Assembly (NCBI GenBank): GCA_013285585.1 | Contig: JABDHH010000007.1 | Coordinates: 1-46,013 of the forward strand | Length of the DNA: 46,013 bases | DNA from: Chlamydiota bacterium | GTDB lineage: Bacteria > Chlamydiota > Chlamydiia > Chlamydiales > SM23-39 | Direction of reading: 5' to 3' | Shown: piece after piece, positions 15,895 to 23,021 of the stretch | How the letters are laid out: each line of letters starts with the position of its first letter | Numbering within the stretch: the first letter of the stretch is position 1 | Notes under the pieces: model-generated | Told to the model about the DNA's origin: nothing | Seen by the model: only the letters and a program-made list of their open reading frames with translations | Database searches by the model: none | Translations under genes and position numbers: made by a program

Positions 15895-16785
15895 TTATGA
15901 AAGGACATCGTTCATCGTTTTAAAATGAGTTTTCGCCACTTTGCCGAGGATTTCCGCTCCGTATTTAGCAACCAGCTTCTGTCCGGCGTCCACGACTTGC
16001 GCAGCGGCTCCTTTGGGAAGGGGAAGCCCATATTCTTGGCTCAAAGTTTCCAAGCCGTCAAGAAATCCGGCCCTAGCGAGGATCGAAGCGGCGGCGACTA
16101 CGAGGTCTTCTTCTCCGCGCACTTTCTGCTTGAGATTCACCTCGATCTTCTTTTGCTTCAAGGCGTTTTCCATCACATGCTTATCCGCGAACTGGTCGAG
16201 GAGCGCCTCTTTGCAATCGGTCTTTCGGATCACATCTTCTAGCGCCGCAGCATGGGCCCAGCCGAGCAGTCGGTTGAGGTTTTTGAATTTTCCGTAGAGT
16301 TCGTTATATTTTTGCGGGAAGAGACGGATGACAGTGTAGGAATAGGCAGAACGGATCTTCGCGGCGATTTTTTTGACCGAATCGTCGCTCAAGCGCTTGC
16401 TGTCCTTCACTCCGATCTTTTGCATATTCTTGATCCCTTCGCCATCGGCGAAGACAGCGGCGACGCAAAGAGGACCGAAAAAATCCCCTTTTCCCGCCTC
16501 GTCCATTCCTATATGAGGCGCGGTATCGAGGTGCGCTTCGGGATGAGAAAATTGGAATTCCTGCAAAATTTCCGGCTCGAGGTAGAATTCGATGAAGGGC
16601 TGCATTTCCTTTCCCTGCACTGTCAGGCTGCCCGATTCGTAGAGCGTGCAGGAGATCCCAGGTTTTTTTGCGGCAAAGACCGTATAAGGCGGACGGCTGA
16701 TCTCGAATCCTTGTTCGATCAAGTCGTTTTTGATTTTGTCGGCTAACTTGAGATCGATCTTAGCGGTGAAAGTTGCGGGCGTCAT
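15895..16785 (-). CDS. rnhC: Ribonuclease HIII
   Basis: RNase HIII removes RNA from RNA-DNA hybrids during replication and repair. The 296-residue product has the N-terminal TBP-like substrate-binding domain (MTPATFTAKIDLKLADKIK) typical of type HIII, and the catalytic core begins GMDEAGKGDFFGPLCVAA, where the DEAGKG motif with Asp-Glu distinguishes RNase HIII from HII. Further motifs are KDSKRLSD, LLDQFADKHV and EEDLVVAAASILARA. In Chlamydia trachomatis the corresponding gene (CT008) also neighbours the short RodZ-like gene (CT009), as here. There is no Shine-Dalgarno sequence, and a good promoter ends seven bases before the ATG, so the mRNA is probably leaderless. Confidence 0.95.
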   Translation of the reverse strand: MTPATFTAKIDLKLADKIKNDLIEQGFEISRPPYTVFAAKKPGISCTLYESGSLTVQGKEMQPFIEFYLEPEILQEFQFSHPEAHLDTAPHIGMDEAGKGDFFGPLCVAAVFADGEGIKNMQKIGVKDSKRLSDDSVKKIAAKIRSAYSYTVIRLFPQKYNELYGKFKNLNRLLGWAHAAALEDVIRKTDCKEALLDQFADKHVMENALKQKKIEVNLKQKVRGEEDLVVAAASILARAGFLDGLETLSQEYGLPLPKGAAAQVVDAGQKLVAKYGAEILGKVAKTHFKTMNDVLS

Positions 16786-16792
16786 GTTTTTG

Positions 16793-16821
16793 ATTGTATG
16801 AAGTTGGAGGGAAATGTTCAA
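16793..16821 (-). promoter_or_regulatory. Putative sigma70-type promoter of rnhC, leaderless configuration
   Basis: On the minus strand TTGAAC (16821-16816), a 17-base spacer and TACAAT (16798-16793) are followed by only seven bases before the ATG at 16785. Transcription would start at or next to the A of the start codon. Confidence 0.6.
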
Positions 16822-16832
16822 CTTGATAGAAT
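16804..16832 (+). promoter_or_regulatory. Putative promoter of the rodZ-like gene, overlapping the divergent rnhC promoter
   Basis: TTGGAG (16804-16809), 17 bases, then TAGAAT (16827-16832). A GGAGG ribosome-binding site at 16842-16846 precedes the ATG at 16851. The two divergent promoters overlap, so they could interfere with each other. Confidence 0.45.
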
Positions 16833-16850
16833 CACCGCTTCGGAGGAACT

Positions 16851-17249
16851 ATGAGTGAAAAGCTGGGCGGCCATTTCCGCGCTAAACGGGAAGAAATGAA
16901 CCTGACATTGAAAGAAGTGGAGAACGCGACATCCATCCGGACGCTCTATCTGCAGGCGATCGAAGAGGGGAGGGTCCAACAGTTCCTTTCCCCGGTCTAT
17001 GCTCTTGGATTTATCAGGCAATACGCTCAATTTTTGGGCTTGGAACAGGAAAAGCTTTCCAAAGAGTTTCCGGATGCCTTCCGTTTGTCTCCTGAAAGGC
17101 AGGAATTTTCCTATGGCATTGGCACGCTTGAGAAAAGAGGGAATCCCCAAGGCGGTATCCGCTGGATGCCAAATCTGATGTGGGGCGCGCTTCTTCTTAT
17201 GCTAGGCGTTTCCGCTTGGTATTTCGGCAAGTGGATCGGCGCATTCTAA
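16851..17249 (+). CDS. rodZ: RodZ-like helix-turn-helix membrane protein (chlamydial CT009 type)
   Basis: The 132-residue protein has a HTH_25 domain (residues 4-85: GGHFRAKREEMNLTLKEVENATSI and following, then YLQAIEEGR and GFIRQYAQFLGLE) and a single membrane helix near the C-terminus (WGALLLMLGVSAWYFG). RodZ links MreB filaments to cell-wall synthesis. In chlamydiae the protein is short and lacks the periplasmic domain, as here. A GGAGG motif lies five bases before the ATG. The adjacency to RNase HIII matches the Chlamydia CT008-CT009 order. Its stop codon overlaps that of the convergent DUF2490 gene. Confidence 0.85.
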   Translation: MSEKLGGHFRAKREEMNLTLKEVENATSIRTLYLQAIEEGRVQQFLSPVYALGFIRQYAQFLGLEQEKLSKEFPDAFRLSPERQEFSYGIGTLEKRGNPQGGIRWMPNLMWGALLLMLGVSAWYFGKWIGAF

Positions 17250-17896
17250 AAAGTACCTACCAGAGCCATCTGCAGGATATTTTGATGGGTCCAATGATTG
17301 ACTGAATTTTTTTGGAATCGACACAGGTACTGGATGCGTCCTGTAAAGTTGCCATTGATGGCAATCATAAAGCCTCCCGCGAGCCGGTCTTCATTGAAAC
17401 CGTTTCTTTGGCGGATAAAAATCTCGTTTTCTACAAAGGGATTGATCCTGGAGTATGCGAAGCTCCAAGGCATGATGAAGCGGAGCCGGTTCCGATAGAC
17501 CCAATGAGATGGATTGGAATCGATAATGGAATACATGAGGCGGTTTCGGTCGCTCAGAGTCCAGGTGACGGGCCATAAAAAAGTGGCGTCGATCAGTGGC
17601 AAATAGTGAAATTCCCAATGGTTCGAGACTACGGGATACCGCTGGAATTGCTGACGATAGCCGGGGGCCAAATAAAACCACGGGACAGGCAGGTAAGCGA
17701 TCTGAGCTTGCATATAGGTGAGGAATAACTTCGATGCCGTATCCCCCCATCTCGCTTCCGCTTCGGTCAAGGTAAACGCTTTCGGCGAAAAATAGTTCCA
17801 GAATTCAGTTCGGGCCCAAATTTGGAAATCGCCGTTTTGATCGACAAAAGCGTTTGCGAAGAAGGGAAGGAACAAAGCGAGAAATTTATAGCGCAT
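17246..17896 (-). CDS. DUF2490-like outer-membrane beta-barrel protein
   Basis: This 216-residue exported protein has a signal peptide MRYKFLALFLPFFANA and a mature part beginning FVDQNGDFQIWARTEF. The pattern of aromatic-rich strands, the W.R.R.....Y SRINPFVENEIF and RLAGGF segments near residues 150-190 and the terminal LVGTF fit the DUF2490 family of small barrels of unknown function. A final Phe supports outer-membrane insertion. No Shine-Dalgarno sequence is evident. It is the only minus-strand gene between the rodZ-like gene and pkn1. Confidence 0.75.
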   Translation of the reverse strand: MRYKFLALFLPFFANAFVDQNGDFQIWARTEFWNYFSPKAFTLTEAEARWGDTASKLFLTYMQAQIAYLPVPWFYLAPGYRQQFQRYPVVSNHWEFHYLPLIDATFLWPVTWTLSDRNRLMYSIIDSNPSHWVYRNRLRFIMPWSFAYSRINPFVENEIFIRQRNGFNEDRLAGGFMIAINGNFTGRIQYLCRFQKNSVNHWTHQNILQMALVGTF

Positions 17897-17944
17897 TCAA
17901 CGACAGCTTGCTTCCATTTTTTCAAGTTCTTTTGGGTACATATG

Positions 17945-17961
17945 ACTGGGCTTTGTCCAGT
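17945..17961 (+). repeat. Short palindrome related to the end of the 9657 hairpin element
   Basis: ACTGGGCTTTGTCCAGT folds on itself with one G-U pair. Its first 14 bases match the terminus of the 84-bp hairpin element at 9657 (ACTGGACTTTGTCC) except for one base. It may be a relic of the same family. Confidence 0.45.
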
Positions 17962-17987
17962 ATGAAAAAAAATTATAAAAATAGCAA

Positions 17988-18034
17988 TTGCTGAAACGGG
18001 TTCAGCTAAGTATATTTCTGGAAGGAAATATACT
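17988..18034 (+). promoter_or_regulatory. Putative pkn1 promoter overlapped by a perfect 10-bp inverted repeat (possible operator)
   Basis: TTGCTG (17988-17993), a 17-base spacer and TATATT (18011-18016) form a sigma70-like promoter. AGTATATTTC (18009-18018) is repeated as its exact reverse complement GAAATATACT at 18025-18034, with a 6-base loop. The inverted repeat covers the -10 box and the expected start site, the position of a repressor operator. The regulator is unknown. Confidence 0.55.
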
Positions 18035-18055
18035 CTTCCTTTATGGTCGAAAGAT

Positions 18056-19891
18056 ATGGATGCATTGGGCGACTATTCAATCCAAAAAGAATTGGGACAA
18101 GGCGCTTTCGGCGCGGTCTATCTCGCTGAGCACCGGTTTATCAAGCGGCATTTCGCTTTAAAAGCGATTCCTGAAACGATTTGCCAAGATCCGTCGTTTG
18201 TCCGCCGTTTCGAGGCGAATGTCGCCAACATCGCGGCTCTGGATCATCCGAACATCTTGAAAATCCACAATGTATCGTGCCAGGATGGCCGTTATTTCGT
18301 CGTCACTGACCCCATCGTCGACTCGATGCAAGAGACGATGAATCTCGATCGATTTCTTCAATTGAGAGGGAAATCGCTCTCTGAAGAGGAAATAGAAGAA
18401 TTGCTCAAGCAAATCGGAGCAGCCCTCGATTACGCCCATCAAGCCGGGATTGTCCACGGATCATTGAAACTCACCAATATCTTGGTTCTTGCGGCAGATA
18501 AAGGAGTGCGCCTGCTTCTCTCCGATTTTGGTTTGACCCGTTTGATTGGAGAAGGAGTGGCGCTCTTGCGCCTCTATGAGCAGATCGCCGCCGCGGTTTT
18601 TCCATCGGCAGGGGTCCATGTGGAACAATCGGCAAGAGCCCGCAATTTTCTGAGGAGCCTCGCATTCTTGGCTCCCGAACAGAAAGAAATAGACGCGGCT
18701 CCAGCGGAACCCAAAGCGGACGCCTATGCCTTTGGAGTCTTGGCCTATTTCATGCTGCTCAGAAAAATCCCCGAAGGGTGTTTCGATCTGCCCTCCAAGC
18801 TATTGCCGGATTACAAATTCCATTGGGATCTTTTGGTCAGCCGCTGCCTGCAGAACAATTCGAATGTGCGGCCTCAAAAATTGCTCTTGGCGATGCACGA
18901 ATACCTCCGGGCGCCTCGCACGGTTTCCAAAGAAATGGTCAGCCTTGGAGAGGTCGAAGGAAAAATCGAGAATATCAATCAGATGGCCTTCGAGTTTCCT
19001 CAAAAATCGGAAGCGGGCGCAGTGTCTGCGGAATCGACGCCAAAACCCATTCTAAAGCCTCAGGAAATCTCAAGACCGCAGTATGAATCGGATCCCGGCG
19101 CGATCTTCCATCAGCAGACGCTCGTTTCCCATTATACTCCGACGAAAGTGGAATCGAACGAGATCGAACCGCTCCTTACGGAAATGGTGGTGATTCCCGG
19201 CGGATCCTACTTGCGCGGCAGCACCGAAGGCGCCCGCGATGAGATGCCTCGCCACGAAGTCAAACTTCCCAGCTTCGCTCTCGATATTCATCACGTCACG
19301 AACGAACAGTTCGTCCGCTTCCTCCAGGCGATGGGAGGGGAAAAAGACCACAACAACAACGATATCATCCGCCTTCGCGATTCGCGGATCAAGCGGAGCG
19401 CCGGCAAAATCATCATCGAATCCGGTTATGCGAAACACCCTGTAGTAGGCGTGACCTGGTACGGCGCCATCGCTTACGCAAAGTGGATCGGCAAACGGCT
19501 TCCTTTAGAGGCTGAATGGGAAGCGGCCGCATTGGGCGGCCATTCCGATTGGCTTTTCCCGACCGGTTTGAACGTTGAAAGGGGACAAGCGAATTTTTTC
19601 AGTTCGGACACGACTCCGGTCATGAGCTATCCGCCGAATTCATTCGGCCTTTACGATATGGCGGGCAATGTCTACCAATGGTGCCAAGATTGGTATGCTT
19701 ACAATTATTATGATGCGTCGGCTCTCGAACCCGAGCGTCCCGCTGGTCCTCCTCAGGGCGTTTACCGCGTCCTTCGCGGCGGCTGCTGGAAAAGTTTGAA
19801 GGAGGATATGCGCTGTTCCCATCGCCACAGAAACAATCCCGGCGCAGTGAATGGGACCTATGGTTTTCGCTGCGCGGCTGATGTCGTATGA
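18056..19891 (+). CDS. pkn1: Pkn1-type serine/threonine (pseudo)kinase with C-terminal sulfatase-modifying-factor (FGE-like) domain
   Basis: The 611-residue protein has an N-terminal kinase domain (1-~290) and a C-terminal FGE/SUMF-like domain (~375-608: MVVIPGGSYLRGS, VTWYGAIAYAKWIGKRLPLEAEWEAAA, YDMAGNVYQWCQDWY, RVLRGGCW, YGFRCA). This fusion is characteristic of chlamydial Pkn1. The glycine-rich loop (LGQGAFGAVYLAEH, residues 13-26), the VAIK-type Lys36 and the DFG motif (Asp157) are present. In the catalytic loop, however, the usual HRDLKxxN reads HGSLKLTN (134-141), so the catalytic Asp is Ser, and the kinase may be weak, atypical or a scaffold. A plausible promoter with a palindrome lies upstream. 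The stop overlaps the start of a tyrosine phosphatase gene. Confidence 0.92.
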   Translation: MDALGDYSIQKELGQGAFGAVYLAEHRFIKRHFALKAIPETICQDPSFVRRFEANVANIAALDHPNILKIHNVSCQDGRYFVVTDPIVDSMQETMNLDRFLQLRGKSLSEEEIEELLKQIGAALDYAHQAGIVHGSLKLTNILVLAADKGVRLLLSDFGLTRLIGEGVALLRLYEQIAAAVFPSAGVHVEQSARARNFLRSLAFLAPEQKEIDAAPAEPKADAYAFGVLAYFMLLRKIPEGCFDLPSKLLPDYKFHWDLLVSRCLQNNSNVRPQKLLLAMHEYLRAPRTVSKEMVSLGEVEGKIENINQMAFEFPQKSEAGAVSAESTPKPILKPQEISRPQYESDPGAIFHQQTLVSHYTPTKVESNEIEPLLTEMVVIPGGSYLRGSTEGARDEMPRHEVKLPSFALDIHHVTNEQFVRFLQAMGGEKDHNNNDIIRLRDSRIKRSAGKIIIESGYAKHPVVGVTWYGAIAYAKWIGKRLPLEAEWEAAALGGHSDWLFPTGLNVERGQANFFSSDTTPVMSYPPNSFGLYDMAGNVYQWCQDWYAYNYYDASALEPERPAGPPQGVYRVLRGGCWKSLKEDMRCSHRHRNNPGAVNGTYGFRCAADVV

Positions 19892-20352
19892 CTTCTATCC
19901 TATTCGTTTGCATGGCCAATATCTGCCGCTCTCCCGCTCTCGCCGCGACGCTCCGACATCTGGCCGCCCAAAAAGGAGTCGCGGACCGCTTGAAAATCGA
20001 TAGCTGCGGCATCGGATGGTTCCATGTAGGGCAGCATCCCGATCCGAGGACTTTCGAGGCGGCGAAGAAAAAAGGGATCTTCATCGACCACCGCTCCCAG
20101 CAATTCCGTGAGGCGTTTCTAGACGAATTCGACCTGATTTTAACTGTTGATTCGATGATTGCCGAACAGATCAAGCTCCGAGTAAAAAAACCAAGCCAAG
20201 CATCCAAGGTCCGGCTCGTTACCGATTTCAGCACGAAATTCAGGGGACAGCCCATGCTCGATCCTTATTACATGAATGGTCCAGGATTTGACGATATGAT
20301 GGAAATGGTCATCGATTGTTGCGAGGGGATCTTGAAAGAACATGGGATATAG
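19888..20352 (+). CDS. Low-molecular-weight protein tyrosine phosphatase
   Basis: This 154-residue protein begins MTSILFVCMANICRSP. Cys8-(x5)-Arg14-Ser15 forms the CxxxxxRS phosphate-binding loop with the catalytic nucleophile Cys8; the usual glycine in CxGN is Ala here. The general-acid Asp with following aromatic residues is present in LDPYYMNGPGFDDMMEMV near residue 125. Length and order match the LMW-PTP family, which also includes arsenate reductases, but the DPYY motif favours a phosphatase. The ATG overlaps the pkn1 stop by 4 bp (ATGA), suggesting coupled expression of a kinase-like protein and a phosphatase. Confidence 0.93.
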   Translation: MTSILFVCMANICRSPALAATLRHLAAQKGVADRLKIDSCGIGWFHVGQHPDPRTFEAAKKKGIFIDHRSQQFREAFLDEFDLILTVDSMIAEQIKLRVKKPSQASKVRLVTDFSTKFRGQPMLDPYYMNGPGFDDMMEMVIDCCEGILKEHGI

Positions 20353-20476
20353 AGGATAAGGTCGGGTGTCTCTCTCAAAATTTTTGTTGGATTGGAGCTT
20401 TTGTTTTATTTTATTTTTTACTTTCTTGGGAAATCTCATCTTGGTATTCTCTCCAAACTTAAAAAGAGGCTAATTC

Positions 20477-20881
20477 ATGGTTAGAGCAACCGCCTATTCC
20501 TCGATGCGGCAGCCAGAAAACCGATACCCGAATACGAACAGCGTTCAGAATCCTATCGGGGGGTATGAACGACATGGAAAAAAATACGACACGGCTGTTT
20601 GGAAAGGCGGAGCGCCTTCCGCAAAAAGTGGAGCGATGACCGTCAGCCGCGACGATCAAGACCCGATCCGGGTTCGTCTCGCTGCCTTGGAGCAAAGGCA
20701 AGAGTCCCTGGAAACGACCTTTAAAATCTGTACATTCGTATTCTTGACGGTCGGCTTAGGATTGCTTGTTTGGAATCGGGAGGCAGTTCAGACTGCGGCA
20801 ACCGAGGCCTATAAGAATATGCCCACCTGGCAGGAGTTCAAAACTGCGGTCGGCGTCAAATGGACAAACCTCTTTAAGTGA
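20477..20881 (+). CDS. Small single-pass membrane protein of unknown function
   Basis: The product has 134 residues. Residues 1-65 are polar and probably disordered, with many Arg, Asn, Ser and Gly. Residues 66-80 can form a short coiled coil (RLAALEQRQESLETT), and residues 84-101 form one membrane helix (ICTFVFLTVGLGLLVW). The tail carries an amphipathic stretch ending KWTNLFK. An AAGAGG motif about nine bases upstream supports the ATG. The stop overlaps a GTG codon in frame with ispH. I recognise no family. The 124-bp gap before it (20353-20476) is T-rich and otherwise empty. Confidence 0.7.
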   Translation: MVRATAYSSMRQPENRYPNTNSVQNPIGGYERHGKKYDTAVWKGGAPSAKSGAMTVSRDDQDPIRVRLAALEQRQESLETTFKICTFVFLTVGLGLLVWNREAVQTAATEAYKNMPTWQEFKTAVGVKWTNLFK

Positions 20882-20892
20882 TCGCCGCCGCC

Positions 20893-21825
20893 ATGAAACT
20901 CCTTCTTTCGAAACCTAGGGGATTTTGCGCAGGTGTCGAACGGGCGATCGATACGGTAAAACGGGCTCTCGAGCTTTGGGGCGCTCCGATTTATGTAAAA
21001 CACGAAATTGTCCACAATAAGCATGTCGTCGAGGAATTGAAACAGAAAGGGGCGATCTTCATCGAAGATCTTGCCGATGTCCCAGTCGGAGCCAGGCTCA
21101 TCTATTCGGCTCACGGGATTCCTCCCTGGGTGCGAGAAGAGGCCCGAAAAAGAAAGTTGATCGAGATCGACGCCACCTGTGGGCTTGTTACGAAAGTTCA
21201 TTCAGCCGCCAAGCGGTTTGCCGACAAGGGCTATCATGTGATCCTGATCGGCCACAAGAAACATGTGGAAACGATCGGCACGGCAGGAGAGGCGCCTGAA
21301 TCGACGACTATCGTCGAAACAGTTGAAGATGTCAAAAAGCTTCCGTTCGGGCGCGAGCATAAATTGGCTTACCTGACTCAGACGACCCTCAGCTTAGATG
21401 ATGTCAAAGACATTGCCGAAGCGCTGCTCCACCGCTATCCCAAAATCGAAACGCTGCCCAGTTCTTCTATCTGTTACGCGACGACAAACCGCCAGATGGC
21501 TCTTCGCGAGATTGCAAAAGATGCGGATCTCGTCCTTGTCGTGGGCGATCCTAGAAGCTCCAATTCCAACCGGTTGCGGGAAGTGGCGGAAAAACGGGGA
21601 GTGAAGGCTTTTCTCATCAATGGCGAAGGAGAAATCCGGCCCGAATGGCTTGACGGCGTCGCCGTGATCGCGATGACCGCCGGCGCGTCGACTCCGGAAC
21701 CGGTCGTCCAACAATGCATCGAACGGCTCCGCCGCCTTGGCGTAACGGCGATCGAAGAAGTTGTGTATACAGAAGAAGACGTCTTTTTCCAACTCCCCAA
21801 GCAAGTATTAGGGAGTGTACCGTAA
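20893..21825 (+). CDS. ispH: 4-hydroxy-3-methylbut-2-enyl diphosphate reductase
   Basis: IspH (LytB) is the last enzyme of the MEP isoprenoid pathway and converts HMBPP to IPP and DMAPP with a [4Fe-4S] cluster. The 310-residue product has all three cluster cysteines: MKLLLSKPRGFCAGVERA (Cys12), DATCGLVTKVH, and SSICYATTNRQ. It also has the family motifs VKHEIVHN, SAHGIPP, IGHKKHVETIGT and VVGDPRSSNSNRL, and the C-terminal TAGASTPEPVV. The ATG at 20893 matches the family N-terminus. A GTG at 20878 overlaps the preceding stop codon as GTGA and is an alternative start that would couple translation. Confidence 0.97.
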   Translation: MKLLLSKPRGFCAGVERAIDTVKRALELWGAPIYVKHEIVHNKHVVEELKQKGAIFIEDLADVPVGARLIYSAHGIPPWVREEARKRKLIEIDATCGLVTKVHSAAKRFADKGYHVILIGHKKHVETIGTAGEAPESTTIVETVEDVKKLPFGREHKLAYLTQTTLSLDDVKDIAEALLHRYPKIETLPSSSICYATTNRQMALREIAKDADLVLVVGDPRSSNSNRLREVAEKRGVKAFLINGEGEIRPEWLDGVAVIAMTAGASTPEPVVQQCIERLRRLGVTAIEEVVYTEEDVFFQLPKQVLGSVP

Positions 21826-21833
21826 AGATTGCT

Positions 21834-23021
21834 TCATCGCTTTTTTGGATTATTTTGGTCGCTTTTCGACTTCAAAATTTGGGGGCAATTCTGTCCAATT
21901 CCCGCTTTTTCAGGTTGTTTATGAGGGTTCGATAGCACGTTTTTTTGCCCAGCGAAATGACAGGCAACAAAATGCCCTGTCCCGATATCTCTCGATTGCG
22001 GCTTTTCCTGGTAGCACTTGGCTGCGGCAAACGGGCAGCGGGGAGCGAAAGGACAGCCGCCCGACAAGGAGAGAAGAGGAGTAGGGTTGGATGGGCGCAT
22101 GGATGCCCGTTTTCCATCTATACCACGATCGGCCAAGTCATTTGAAATTTGTTTCGGCATCTTTTGCGCTCCAGCGCGCTGTTCGATCTCATTAACATTA
22201 TGCAAGTTGGATTCGATCTCCACAGTGCTACTGGAACGCAAAATCTTGCCGCCCAAATTCAAAGCATTTGACCGATCGTGGTATAATCTCGGGATCGAAG
22301 AGAGAAGCAACTGCGTGTAGGGATGCGAGGGGCTTTTGTAGAGATCTTCCACTCGGGCAGTTTCGACGAACTCTCCTTGGTACATGACGGCGACGCGGGT
22401 GGAGATATGGCGCACCATCGCCAGATCGTGGGCGATGAAAAGATAGGTGAGGCTGAATTCTTTCTGCAACTGCAAGAGAAGATTGACGATTTGAGCTTGG
22501 ATCGAGACGTCCAAGGCTGAAATCGGCTCGTCGCATACGATGAAGTCAGGGTGCAAGGCGAGTGCTCTTGCGATCCCGACCCGCTGTCTTTGCCCCCCGC
22601 TGAATTCATGGGGGAAGCGTCCTTTTGCGCTTTGTGGCAGTCCAACGAGATCGAGCAGTTCGTCGACGGTGGGTGTTGCCCGGCGATGGATCGTGAGCGG
22701 CTCGTTGATGATATCGCCGATCGTCATCCGAGGATTGAGGGATGCAAATGGATCTTGGAAGATCATCTGCATTCTAGAGGGAAGGCTCTTTACGAACGGT
22801 TGTCCTTCGAAGAGAACTTGCCCGGATGTAGGGGGGATGAGTCCGAGCAGCATCCGGCCGAGCGTCGATTTTCCTGAACCGCTTTCTCCGACAAGACCGA
22901 GTATTTCACCTCGATCGAGCGCAAAAGAGATGTTGTTCACAGCGGCGAGCGTTTCTTTGCCAATTTTATAGATTTTGGTCAGTTCGCGCGTTTCAATCAT
23001 ACAGGTTCGTTCGTCGTTCAT
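21834..23021 (-). CDS. oppF: Peptide ABC transporter ATP-binding protein OppF-like, with in-frame 55-codon insertion
   Basis: This 395-residue ATPase is the second nucleotide-binding subunit of the Opp/Dpp importer. It has Walker A GLVGESGSGKST, the Q-loop IFQDPFASLNPRMT, signature FSGGQRQRVGIARAL, Walker B DFIVCDEPISALD and the H-loop FIAHD. The C-terminal oligopeptide-transporter segment has the cysteine motif GGCPFAPRCPFAAAKC. Between the usual HPYTQLLLSSIPRL and the C-terminal domain, residues ~246-300 (encoded by 22119-22285) are extra and come from a palindromic DNA element. The start at 23021 overlaps the oppD stop (ATGA); ATG 23000 is an alternative, and the longer open frame to 23312 lies inside oppD. 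The C-terminal 35 residues (from NVLSNPHK) are also beyond the usual end. Confidence 0.92.
   Translation of the reverse strand: MNDERTCMIETRELTKIYKIGKETLAAVNNISFALDRGEILGLVGESGSGKSTLGRMLLGLIPPTSGQVLFEGQPFVKSLPSRMQMIFQDPFASLNPRMTIGDIINEPLTIHRRATPTVDELLDLVGLPQSAKGRFPHEFSGGQRQRVGIARALALHPDFIVCDEPISALDVSIQAQIVNLLLQLQKEFSLTYLFIAHDLAMVRHISTRVAVMYQGEFVETARVEDLYKSPSHPYTQLLLSSIPRLYHDRSNALNLGGKILRSSSTVEIESNLHNVNEIEQRAGAQKMPKQISNDLADRGIDGKRASMRPSNPTPLLSLSGGCPFAPRCPFAAAKCYQEKPQSRDIGTGHFVACHFAGQKNVLSNPHKQPEKAGIGQNCPQILKSKSDQNNPKKR
22121..22283. repeat. 163-bp imperfect palindrome inserted in oppF with TA flanks
   Basis: The left arm TACCACGATCGGCCAA (22121 on) and the reverse complement of the right arm (TACCACGATCGGTCAA) are nearly identical at the ends. 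Similarity continues for about 60 bases on each arm (TTTGAAATTTG/TTTGAATTTG, then TTTTGCGCTCCAG/TTTTGCGTTCCAG). TA lies on both sides (22119-22120 and 22284-22285). Element plus one TA is 165 bp, so the oppF frame is preserved. Deleting it would leave IPRL joined to DGKRAS, a normal-looking junction. This pattern is that of a Tc1/mariner-IS630-type miniature element or a Rickettsia-palindromic-element analogue. Confidence 0.85.
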
